From Mediterraneibacter faecis JCM 15917 (lineage in GTDB: Bacteria > Bacillota > Clostridia > Lachnospirales > Lachnospiraceae): a DNA stretch of 64,000 nt. A model generated the notes under the pieces. The model saw nothing but the letters and a program-made list of their open reading frames with translations, was not told where the DNA came from and did no database searches. Made by a program: the position numbers and the translations under genes. Where the stretch lies: assembly GCA_001312505.1 (NCBI GenBank), contig BBDW01000011.1:1-64000 (forward strand), given 5' to 3'. Position 1 is the stretch's first letter. Each line of letters opens with the position of its first letter. Positions 18,973 through 28,863 of this stretch are shown in pieces.

Positions 18973-21467
18973 ATGAAGAAAGCATATTTTTGTACAGCGG
19001 AAGAACTGGAACAAAGAGGAAAGGATAATCTTCCGAAACAGTTTCAGTCAGGGGAACATTTAATCTATAGTTCGCCGGCTACGCTTGCCTTTAACTCTCC
19101 AGGGGCAGAAGGGTTCGGAGTGAAAAGAGCAGGACTTGCAGTGCCGGGATCGATCATGCTGATCGTGGCACCGGGGGGGTGCTGTGGAAGAAATACGTCC
19201 ATGATCAGTTCAATGAAAGAATATAATAACCGTTTCTTTTACCTTTGCATGGATGAGACTGATATTGTAACAGGGCGTCATCTAAAGAAAATCCCGAAAG
19301 CAGTTGCATCAATCTGTGAAAGTCTTGAGAAGAAACCATCCGTTGTGATGATCTGTATTACCTGTGTGGATGCCCTTCTTGGAACAGATATGGAACGTGT
19401 CTGTAGAAAAGCGGAAGAAAAAGCCGGACTTCCGGTGCGTCCATGTTATATGTATGCATTGACACGAGAGGGACGAAAGCCACCAATGGTTCATGTGAGA
19501 CAGTCTCTGTATTCACTTCTTGAACCAGGACATAAAAAAGGAAATGTAGTAAATCTGCTCGGATATTTTTCACCACTCGTAGATGACTGTGAATTATATA
19601 CACTGCTTCAAGAGGCAGGTGTGAAAACGATTCATGAGATTTCGAGATGTGAAGATTTTGAAGAATATAAGAAAATGTCTGAGGCAAATTTTAATCTTGT
19701 TCTTCACCCGGAGGCACGATTTGCAGCAGAGGATTTTCATGACAGATTAAAGATTCCATTTATCGAACTGCGCAGACTTTATCAGATTGATAAAATTGGA
19801 AGCCAGTATCAGGCATTTGGCGCAGCACTTGGAATAGAATTTCATGCAGAGGAACAGAAAAAACAGGCACAGAAAGCAATTGAAAGTTTTCGTAAAGTCT
19901 GTCCGGACCCGGTATTTGCTGTTGGGGGAATGTGCAAATGCGGATCCGTTTGAATTATCATTAGCATTGGTGAAATATGGATTTAAAGTAGCAGAAATCT
20001 ACGGAACGATTACTGGGGAGAACTTTATTTATATCAGACAGTTGAAAAAGTTAAGTCCACAGACAAAGATTTTTTCCAATATGGAACCGACGATGCTCTA
20101 CTATGATCCAACGGAAAGTGGCGTGACACTGACAATCGGAAAGGATGCCTGTTATTATCATCCGAACACAAAAGGAATCCATTGGAATGAGGAGAGACAG
20201 CCTTTCGGATATGCAGGCGTGAGAAGACTGTTTGAGGCGCTTGAACTGGCTGTGACAGAACTGGCAGAAGGTAATGTTTTGCAGAAACAGGTGGAAGTGA
20301 TCGGTTCTAAATCACAAGAAGCAATTGCAGAACAGAGTCAAGAATCACTGTTCAAAGAGGAAGTGGACAAAAAAGAAGACGTTTATGTACGTGGCCTTTG
20401 GAAAGGACTGACTCCATTTGCACCGGATCAGTCAGGTGCAGCGTCCGTTTTCTATGAACTGGGAGGAATTCTTGTTATTTGTGATGCGGGAGGCTGTACA
20501 GGAAATGTATGCGGATTCGATGAACCGCGCTGGTTCGGGGGAACGTAGTGCGATTTTCAGTGCGGGCTTGCGTGACATGGATGCAATCCTTGGAAGAGAT
20601 GACAGGCTTGTTGCGAAACTTACGGATGCAGCAGAGAAGATTGATGCAAATTTTGCAGCGGTGATCGGCACTCCGGTTCCGGCTGTGATCGCAACGGATT
20701 ATAGAGCATTGCAGAGAATGTGCGAGAAGAAGACAAATCTTCCGATTCTGACTGTAGATACGAACGGAATGGAACTGTATGATGTGGGAGAAGAGAAGGC
20801 ATGGCTGACTTTATTCAAGACATTTGCAGGAAAAGATGTAGCATCACAGAAGGAAGCTTCAGAAGAAGACGATTCTTCTAAAAAGATGAAAATCGGAGTT
20901 CTCGGTCTGACGCCACATGATGTCAGTGACCTGAATATAGAAGAGAAGTTCCGGAAATCAGAAAATGAGAATACGCATTATATTTGCTATGGAATGAGAG
21001 CAGGTATTGATAAAGTAAAGACAGCAGGATCTGCAGATAAGAATCTGGTTGTAGCACCGGCGGCATTCGAGACAGCAAAATATCTGGAAAAAGAATTTGG
21101 CACACCGTATGAAGTGGGATATCCATTCGTAGATGAATTGATACCTGAACTTGGTTATGAAAGGAAAAAGATACTGATCATTCATCAGCAGGTGATTGCA
21201 AATGCCATCAGACAGGAAATTCGTACAAGAAGTGATGAACAGAATACAGAAGTTACGGTGGCAAGCTGGTTTATGATGAAATCCGAGCTCTCAGAAGAAG
21301 GAGATCTTTCACTGAAAGAAGAGATGGATTATTGTAAGCTTGTTCAAAATGGGAACTATGACATTGTCTTTGCAGATGAAAATATGAGAGGCCTGGTACC
21401 GGGATTCAAAGGAATATTTGTTAATATACGGCATTTTGCAGTCTCAGGAAAACTGCAGGAGTCATAA
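18973..21467 (+). CDS. Single-chain fusion of two nitrogenase component-1-like domains
   Basis: After removing one G at 19923-19927 and one at 20537-20541 the reading frame is a continuous 830 residues. Residues 1 to about 430 form a NifD-like domain: VAPG(G)CCGRNTS and ICITCVDALLGTDMERV resemble the regions of NifD Cys88 and Cys154, while the Cys62 position appears to be Asn (FNSPGAEG). A charged Gln/Glu/Lys linker follows (about 430-470). Then comes a NifK/NifE-like domain: PDQSGAASVFYELGG, CDAGGCTGNVCGFDEPRW and DMDAILGRDDRL. Standard enzymes encode these as two genes. It sits 22 bases after NifH-like 1 and just before hypF. Catalytic function is unknown; it is not a canonical N2-fixing NifDK. 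Confidence 0.82.
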
Positions 21468-21483
21468 CGGGAGGAAAAAGTCT

Positions 21484-23873
21484 ATGGAGAAGGAGATAAC
21501 GAAGAAAATCCGTGTCTATGGAATTGTACAGGGCGTAGGATTCCGTCCGACCGTCAGCCGACATGCAGATTCCTGTAAGATCAGAGGAAGTGTCAGTAAT
21601 CGTGGACCTTATGTTGAAATTTTCGCACAGGGAAGCGAGACGGCAGTGAATCTGTTTATTGAGAAAGTTCGTACCTGTCCGCCAAAACGTGCCGCGATTC
21701 TTAAAGTTTCAGAAGAAATACTGGATACAAAGGAAAAATATCCGGACTTTTCTATCATAGAAAGCGAGAAGACAAAAGGAGAGATCTTTATTTCTCCGGA
21801 TATTGCAATCTGTGAGGAATGTAAGGAAGAATTGTATGATTCCAAGGATCGCAGATACTTACATCCGTTTATTAATTGTACGTGTTGCGGTCCGCGGCTT
21901 ACGATTCTGGATGCTCTTCCATATGACAGAGAGCGTACGAGTATGAAAGAATTTCCGATGTGTCCGGAATGTGAGGCAGAATATTACAATCCGGAAAGCA
22001 GAAGATACGATGCGCAGCCGGTTTGTTGTAATGCGTGCGGACCGGAAGTTTATTTGATCAAAACTTCTGATAGAACGATAGACATGAAAGGTTCTGATGC
22101 AATTACGGAAGCAAGAAGAGTGATTTCCGAAGGCGGAATCGTAGCAGTGAAGGGAATCGGAGGATTTCATCTTTGCTGCGATGCATCAAATGAGGCAGCA
22201 GTGGAACTGTTAAGAAAGAGAAAACGCCGCCCGGCGAAACCGTTTGCAGTGATGGCAAGAAATCTTGAGGTAGTGCAAAGTGTCTGTGAGTTGAGTAAGG
22301 AGCAGGAAGAAATTCTCACTGGACATCAGAAGCCGATTCTTCTTTTGGTGAGGAAAGAGATAGAAACGAAGCAGCTGTGTTCATCTGTCGCACCGGGCAA
22401 TCCAAAAGTAGGAGTGATGCTTCCATATGCGCCGGTGCAGTTACTTCTATTTCAATATCCGGATGGAATCAAGATGCCGGACTTTCTCGTAATGACCAGT
22501 GGAAATGTATCCGGTGCGCCAATCTGCAGATCGGATGAGGAAGCACACGAAGAGCTTTCGGAATTTTGTGACTGCATCTTGTCTCACAATCGAAAAATTC
22601 GTGTGAGAGCAGATGATTCCGTGATGGATTTCTATAAAAACAGACCATATATGATTCGCAGATCAAGGGGGGGATATGCGCCACTTCCGATCCAGACGTC
22701 AGGAAAATGGAAAGGACAGGTATTAGCTGTCGGCGGAGAATTGAAAAATACATTCTGTATCGGTGTGGATAGTAGATTTTATCCTTCGGCTTATGTGGGG
22801 GGGGACTTAGAAGATTTAAGAACGGTAAATGCATTGAAAGAGACAATACAGCGGATGGAACATTGTTAGAAGTGGAACCAAGCGTTGTCGTTTGCGATAT
22901 GCATCCCAAATATAATTCGACGGTGGTTGCGGAAGAACTGGGACTTCCTGTTTTGAAAGCGCAGCATCATTATGCACACATCTTATCTTGTATGGCAGAG
23001 AATGACTGGATGGAACAGGTGATCGGAGTATCTTTTGACGGAACCGGCTATGGAACGGACGGAACCATATGGGGGGGTGGAGAAATACTTCTGGCAGATC
23101 TTGACGGATTCCGGAGAATCGGAAGTATTGAACCATTTTTACAGGCTGGAGGCGACCTATCAGCAAAAGAAGGATGGCGTATCGCAGTTTCTTTAATCTG
23201 GCAAATATCTGAATCAAAAGATGAGGCGATGCAGATCATTCAGAAACTTGGTCTTTGCAAGGAAAAAGAAGCGAAAGTTCAGCTTGCGATGCTTGAGAGA
23301 AAGATCAATGCAGTAGAGTCAACCAGTGCAGGAAGATTATTTGATGGAATCAGTGCGATACTTGGAATTCGAAAGAAATCTTCTTTTGAAGGAGAAGCTT
23401 CCATGGCATTGGAATTCGCAGCAGAAGCTTATGAAAAAAGATCTGGTGAGAAGAAAATAAATGTCTTAGACGGGCAGAAGTGTTTAATTGAATCAGCAGA
23501 CGACGGAAGAGAACTTCTTCTGACAAGTCGACTGGTGAGGGCAACAGTCGAAGTGGTTAGCAATATTGGCGAAAATGCAGTGGCAGAAGATACATTTGAT
23601 CAGGACTTAATAGAAAAGGCAGCTTATGAATTTCATAAAGGACTTGCAGAGCAGATTGTCACAGCGTGTGTCCATGCTGCAGAGAAAACCGGATGCCGGA
23701 CAGCAGCGCTTAGTGGCGGTGTATTTCAGAATGGATTACTGCTTCGTCTGACGGAAGATGGATTAATTGCAAATGGTTTTCATGTGCTGACACATCAGAT
23801 GATTCCGCCGAATGACGGAGGAATTGCGCTTGGTCAGGCATTTTATGGAATGAATCATGAAAGAAAGGAATAG
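21484..23873 (+). CDS. hypF: Carbamoyltransferase HypF, one-base frameshift
   Basis: HypF uses carbamoyl phosphate and ATP to load a carbamoyl group on HypE, the source of the cyanide ligands of the NiFe-hydrogenase iron. Visible in order are the acylphosphatase domain (IVQGVGFRPTVSRHA), two zinc fingers (CEECKEELYD...CTCCGP and CPECEAEYYN...CCNACGP), the YrdC-like domain and the Kae1-like domain (CDMHPKYNST, HHYAHI, ALSGGVFQN). A missing T near 22864 shifts the frame (RMEHLLEVEPS expected). Corrected length is 796. Runs of seven to eight G add a residue at RSRGGYAP, YVGGDLEDL and IWGGGE. ATG 21484 follows GGGAGG. Neighbours are nitrogenase-like, not hydrogenase, genes. Confidence 0.95.
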
Positions 23874-23878
23874 AAAAT

Positions 23879-24088
23879 ATGTGTGTAGGATTATCAGCTA
23901 AAGTGGTTCGCATCAGTGACGGAACTGCAGTGGTAGATGCAGGTGGTGCGAAAAGGGAAGTGTCTTCAGAGTTATTAGAAGATCTGGAGCCAGGCGATTA
24001 CGTGATGGTGCACGCCGGAGTCGCAATTGCAAAGATCACAGAAGAAGATGACGAAGAGACCGATCAGCTTATGGAAGAACTGCTATAG
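23879..24088 (+). CDS. hypC: Hydrogenase assembly chaperone HypC
   Basis: A 69-residue HypC/HupF protein. It begins MCVGL, keeping the essential Cys2 that holds the iron with HypD, and has the beta-barrel core ending PGDYVMVHAGVAIAKI. It starts five bases after the hypF stop. The acidic tail (EEDDEETDQLMEELL) is somewhat long. HypC normally carries Fe(CN)2CO between HypD and the hydrogenase large subunit; no such subunit is in view, so its target here is open. Confidence 0.95.
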   Translation: MCVGLSAKVVRISDGTAVVDAGGAKREVSSELLEDLEPGDYVMVHAGVAIAKITEEDDEETDQLMEELL

Positions 24089-24119
24089 AGCAGTGAACAA
24101 TGGGGGGTGAAAAGAATAA

Positions 24120-25206
24120 ATGATGATGCAGGATATAACAAAAAATCAAACATCTGAAAGAAATGAGAAACAAAGAAAAACAGCGAGGGAAATCATCGAG
24201 CAGTATGATGGCCCCCCCGGTTCGCATTATGGAAGTGTGCGGAACACATACACATGAGATCTTTCGCCTTGGAATCCGCAAATTACTTCCAAAGCAGGTG
24301 GAACTGATCTCAGGACCGGGATGTCCGGTCTGTGTGACACCGGTTGGGTTTATTGATGAGGCAGTGTGGCTTGCACTTCAAGCAGGTGTGACAATCTGTA
24401 CTTTTGGCGATCTTGTCCGTGTACCGGGAACAAAGATGAGTCTTGCGGGAGCGAGAGAAAAGGGCGCAAAGATCCAGATTGTTTATTCACCGGCAGATGC
24501 AGAAAAATATGCGAGGTTACATCCGGAGGAACAAGTCGTATTCCTGTCCGTTGGTTTTGAGACAACAACACCTTCTTCTTGCTTATCAGTAAAGAAAGCG
24601 AAAGAAGAACAACTAGAGAATTATTCTATCCTGACGGCAAATAAGACGATGCCGGGAGCTTATGAAGCATTAAAAGGAAGTGCAGATGTGTTTCTTTATC
24701 CGGGACATGTAAATGCAATTACCGGAACGGCATTGTGTGAATCTCTGACAAAGAAGGGAGTCAGTGGAGTTGTAGCAGGATTTACTGCGAAAGAACTGCT
24801 GACAGCATTGGCTGTTTCATTGAAACGCTACCAGGAAGGAAAACCATTTTTTGTAAACTGCTATCCAAGAGTAGTAACAGCAGAAGGAAGCAAAGAGGCA
24901 CAGCGTCTTGTAGATGAACTGATGGAATCCTGCGACAGTGAATGGCGTGGTCTTGGAGTGATTCCAGATTCCGGAATGAAGCTTCGTAAAGAGTGGGAAA
25001 TGTTTGATGCAAGAGTGAAATATCAGATTCCGGAAATGGAAGGAAGAGCAAATCCGGCTTGTCGTTGCGGAGATGTTTTACAGGGAAAATGTAAGCCATC
25101 AGATTGCAAAGTATTTGGAAAAGTCTGTACACCGCAGCATCCGGTAGGAGCATGCATGGTTTCAAATGAAGGTGCGTGTTCCGCTTATTTCATGTACGGA
25201 GTATAG
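24120..25206 (+). CDS. hypD: Fe-(CN)2CO assembly protein HypD, frameshift in a C run
   Basis: HypD is the [4Fe-4S] scaffold on which Fe(CN)2CO is put together with HypC and HypE. It shows MEVCGTHTHEIFRLGI, SGPGCPVCVTP and the C-terminal cluster region CRCGDVLQGKCKPSDC...ACMVSNEGACSAYF. The start at 24120 (three ATGs in a row) opens a frame reading REIIEQYDGP, which fits the family N-terminus. It joins the main frame only if the seven-C run at 24210-24216 is shortened by one (or four). Corrected length is about 361. It follows hypC by 31 bases. Confidence 0.92.
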
Positions 25207-25257
25207 AAGAAAATAGAAATGGTTACTGTGAACAGTGACGGAAAAAGAGGAAATAAT

Positions 25258-26275
25258 ATGAGCGAAAAAATAGAAAGCCAGACAGTTACAATGGCACACG
25301 GAGCAGGCGGAAAACAGACTTCAGAACTGATCGACAAAGTATTTGCAGCACATTTTGCAAATCCGGATCTGACAGCAGATGATGCAGCCGTATTAAATCC
25401 GCCGGTTGGGAAAATGGCAGTGTCAACAGATGGATTTATCGTATCTCCGGCATTTTTCCCGGGAGGAAATATTGGAAAACTGTCTATCTGCGGAACAGTA
25501 AATGACCTGGCCTGTATGGGGGCAAAACCATTATATCTGACTTGTGCATTTGTGATTGAAGAAGGATTCCCAATGGAGAAACTGGAGCAGATTGCGGAAG
25601 CAATGGCTAAAACAGCGAAAGAAGCAGGTGTTCGCATCGTATCAGGAGACACCAAGGTCGCCGGAAAAGGACAGGTAGACGGAGTCTTTATCACAACAAC
25701 CGGAATGGGACAAATTGAAGATGGCGTACAGGTTGGCGGAGAGCTTGCGAAGCAGGAGATGCAGTTATCGTAACCGGAGATATCGGCCGACATGGATGCA
25801 CGATCCTTCTTGCGAGAGAAGATTTCGGAATCGAGGCAGATGTGAAGAGCGATTGCGCCCCACTTTGGAAGACGGTGGAGGCTGTTATGGACACGACACA
25901 TGAACTTCATGTGATCCGTGATGCGACAAGAGGCGGTGTCGGAACTGTATTATACGAGATTGCAGGACAGAGCCAGGTTGGAGTACAGATTGATGCAGCA
26001 AAAATCCCGGTAGCTACCGAGGTGCAGGGAGTCTGTGGAATGCTTGGACTTGAACCACTTTATCTTGCCTGTGAAGGAACAATGGTGATCATGCTCCGGC
26101 GGAACAGGCAGAAAAGATCGTAGAGACACTTCACCAGTGTCCATACTCTCAAAATGCAGCAATCATCGGAACAATCACAGAAGAAAACCCAGGCAAGGTA
26201 ATACGCATGACAGAAATCGGAACCCAGTCCCTCCTCCCACAGCCAGGTGGAGAGTTGTTGCCTAGAATATGCTAA
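25258..26275 (+). CDS. hypE: Thiocarbamate/cyanide-forming protein HypE, two one-base deletions
   Basis: HypE dehydrates a carbamoylated C-terminal cysteine to a thiocyanate and donates CN to iron on HypCD. The PurM-like ATP domain is clear (AHGAGGKQTSELI, NDLACMGAKPLYL, VTGDIGRHG, DATRGGVGTVL), and the protein ends in LLPRIC with the catalytic terminal Cys. Frames change near 25755 (one A missing; LAKAGDAVIV expected) and near 26094 (one base missing before PAEQAEKIVETL). Corrected length is 339. ATG 25258 follows AGAGG. The intact C-terminus argues that this gene works and that the shifts are errors. Confidence 0.93.
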
Positions 26276-26285
26276 ACCAGTTCCG

Positions 26286-26451
26286 AAATGCGGAGAAAGT
26301 TGTCTCTTCATGCGCTGCAAGCTAGCTTGCATAAGCAAGAAGAGACAACTTTCTCCATATGGCGAACGCCATACAGCGAAATGAAGCGTGAGCGGAATTG
26401 AGCTGTAGCATGAGGAACGGAAGAGAGCGATATAACAAAATGCGGAGAAAG
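26286..26451. repeat. Palindromic insertion flanked by 14-base direct repeats
   Basis: AAATGCGGAGAAAG occurs at 26286-26299 and again at 26438-26451. The inserted stretch holds an 18-pair perfect inverted repeat (26292-26309 with 26339-26356), whose loop contains the 16-base palindrome TGCAAGCTAGCTTGCA, then a seven-pair hairpin (TATGGCG/CGCCATA). It lies between hypE and the ACT regulator, and the right repeat carries that gene's ribosome binding site. Confidence 0.7.
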
Positions 26452-26459
26452 GAATCGAA

Positions 26460-26732
26460 ATGGATACAAGAGTAGCAGTAATCTCCATAATTGTGGAAAA
26501 TCCGGAAGCGATCGTTACACTGAATGATCTTCTTCATGAAGCCGGAAATTATATTATCGGGCGTATGGGGATTCCATATAGGGAAAAAGGAATTAATATC
26601 ATCAGTATTGCAATTGATGCACCGCAGGATATGATCAGCAGTCTTTCCGGAAAGATTGGAAGATTAAAAGGTGTGTCAGCGAAGACTGCCTATTCAAACA
26701 TCATTACAAAAGCGGAGGCACAGAATGATTAA
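26460..26732 (+). CDS. TM1266-type ACT-domain regulator (iron-only hydrogenase system regulator family)
   Basis: A 90-residue ACT-fold protein with the signature stretches [31 protein letters not shown] and [10 protein letters not shown]. Homologues, named after TM1266, are usually found beside FeFe-hydrogenase maturation genes (hydEFG) and are annotated as putative regulators. Here it lies inside a nitrogenase-like/hyp operon, eight bases overlapping NifH-like 2. GGAGAAAGG precedes the ATG. Ligand and mechanism are unknown. Confidence 0.88.
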   Translation: MDTRVAVISIIVENPEAIVTLNDLLHEAGNYIIGRMGIPYREKGINIISIAIDAPQDMISSLSGKIGRLKGVSAKTAYSNIITKAEAQND

Positions 26733-27504
26733 AATTGCAGTATATGGAAAAGGTGGAATCGGAAAATCAACAACAGTCTCCAATGTGGCAGCAGCACTGG
26801 CTGAGCAGGGATTAAAGGTTCTTCAGATTGGATGTGACCCAAAGGCAGATTCAACGATTCTGCTCCGACATGGGGGGGAAGAGGTTCCGACCGTACTTCA
26901 GATGTATCAGGAAAAGAAACAGAACCTGAAACTGGAAGATATTGTGAAAATTGGATACAAAGGAATTGTCTGTGTAGAAGCAGGAGGCCCGACACCGGGA
27001 CTTGGGTGCGCAGGACGCGGAATCATAACTGCACTGGAAAAACTAGAAGAGACAGGTGCATATGAGAAATACCAGCCGGATGTAGTGCTTTATGATGTGC
27101 TCGGAGACGTTGTCTGTGGTGGATTTTCTATGCCGATGCGAAATGGGTATGCAGACAAGATCTTTATTGTTACATCTGGAGAAAATATGGCGATTCACGC
27201 AGGTGCGAATATTGCTATGGCGGTAGAAAACTTTAAGAATCGCGGATATGCCACACTGGGAGGGCTGATCCTGAATCGAAGAAATGTCCTGCGTGAGGAG
27301 GAGAAAGTAGAAGAACTGGCGGAAGATTTTCATACAAGTATCGTAGGAACTTTGACAAGAAGTGATCTTGTTCAGCAGGCAGAAGAACAGAAAAAGACCG
27401 TTCTTGAAGCATTTCCGGAAAGTGAAATGGCAGAAGAATATCGTATACTTGCCAAAGCAATCCTGATGAAAGTGAGAGAAAAACAAGAGGTGTCAAATGC
27501 TTAG
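26725..27504 (+). CDS. NifH/BchL-like ATP-dependent reductase 2
   Basis: A complete 259-residue NifH-family protein: P-loop [19 protein letters not shown], cluster cysteines in GLGCAGRG and LGDVVCGGF, and switch II in YDVLGD. It ends without the longer C-terminal tail of N2-fixing NifH. The start at 26725 follows GGAGG and overlaps the ACT gene; an in-frame ATG further up is inside that gene. RHGGEEVPT carries a seven-G run and likely one extra glycine. It is clearly diverged from NifH-like 1, so the two probably serve different partners. Confidence 0.93.
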   Translation: MIKIAVYGKGGIGKSTTVSNVAAALAEQGLKVLQIGCDPKADSTILLRHGGEEVPTVLQMYQEKKQNLKLEDIVKIGYKGIVCVEAGGPTPGLGCAGRGIITALEKLEETGAYEKYQPDVVLYDVLGDVVCGGFSMPMRNGYADKIFIVTSGENMAIHAGANIAMAVENFKNRGYATLGGLILNRRNVLREEEKVEELAEDFHTSIVGTLTRSDLVQQAEEQKKTVLEAFPESEMAEEYRILAKAILMKVREKQEVSNA

Positions 27505-28863
27505 AAAAGTTGGAGAATCAGCCTGGCCGATCAGTGAGAAAGATGCGGTTGTCAGCATAAAAGACGCATCCTATCCAATTCCGTTCCCACAAGGCTGGAA
27601 TTTAATTCACCGGCACATGGCTGTTGGAATATCGTTCATACTGGAATGCTGATTCCGGAAGCACATCAGATTTATGTCTGTGCGGACAACTGTATGCGGG
27701 GCGTTGTGCTTACTGCAGCAGAGATGCATGCAGAAGACAGATTTTCCTTTGTGATCGTGGAAGAACAGAATCTGCTGAATGGAGACCTGGAAGATCTGAC
27801 AATCGAAGGGACGGCAGATCTTATAAGAAAATTAAAGAAAATGCCGAAGGCGATTCTTTTGTTTACAGTCTGTATTCATCATTTTATCGGATGTGATCTG
27901 GAAAGAATTTACAGAGAATTGGAAGAACAATTCCCGGAAATCACATTTCTGAGATGCTATATGGATCCAATCATGCAGAAGCACGGACCGACACCGGATC
28001 AGAAACTCAGAAAAGCAATGTATGAGTCATTGGATTCAGAACCTGATAAAATGGATACAAAACAGATTTCTATTTTGGGAAGTGACTTTGCCTTAGATCA
28101 AAGTAGTGATCTGAAAGAATTGTTACCAAAAGCAGGTTATACAGTTAGGGAATTGCAGAGCTGCAGAACATGGGAAGAGTATAAAGAATTGGGAAATGCA
28201 GGAACATTTCTCTGTTGTTATCCATCTGGAAAATATGGGATAGAACTTTTGGCAAAACGACTGGACAGAACATTTCTTTATCTCCCACTGAGTTTTGATT
28301 ATGAAGAAATCAAGAAGGAAGAAGAGATTTTGTGGAATACTTTAAAACCTGAAGACAATCAGGAACTGTTACCATGGATAGAAAAGAAAATTTCACTCTG
28401 TGAGGCGGCATTAGAACACACGAGGCAAGTGATCGGAAACACACCGATTGCAATCGACTATACATTCCATCCGCGTCCGCTTGGATTGGCGAAACTGTTA
28501 CTGACACATGGGTTCAACGTAGAGACGGTGTATCTGGACAGTATAAGTCCAGAAGAAAAAGAAGCTTTTGCGTGGCTGAAAGAGAAGAAACCGGAGTTGG
28601 AACTTCGTTCAACAGTCCATGCGAAAATGCGTCTGCTACATGAGGAGCATGCAACGGATAAGATTCTGGCAATCGGCCAGAAGGCAGCATGGTTTACAGG
28701 AAGCCGATATTTTGTAAATCTTGTTCAGGGAGCAGGGTTACAGGGGGGGTTTGACGGAATCCGCAGGACTGCCGAACTAATGGAAGAAGCATTTTCAGAA
28801 GAAAAAGATCCAAAAACGCTTATTGTAAAAAAAGGATGGGGGGGGTGTACAAGCTGTATATGA
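27497..28863 (+). CDS. Nitrogenase component-1-like (NifD/NifE-type) protein, one-base frameshift
   Basis: After adding one base near 27595 ([15 protein letters not shown] expected) this is a 455-residue component-1-like chain. FNSPAHG replaces the usual first P-cluster Cys with Asn/Ser; VCADNCMRG and [16 protein letters not shown] resemble the Cys88 and Cys154 regions. It ends with a short cysteine-bearing tail, KGWG(G)CTSCI. The ATG overlaps the NifH-like 2 stop, and its own stop overlaps the next ATG (ATGA), so translation is coupled. It may be the partner of NifH-like 2 or a NifE-like scaffold. Confidence 0.82.
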
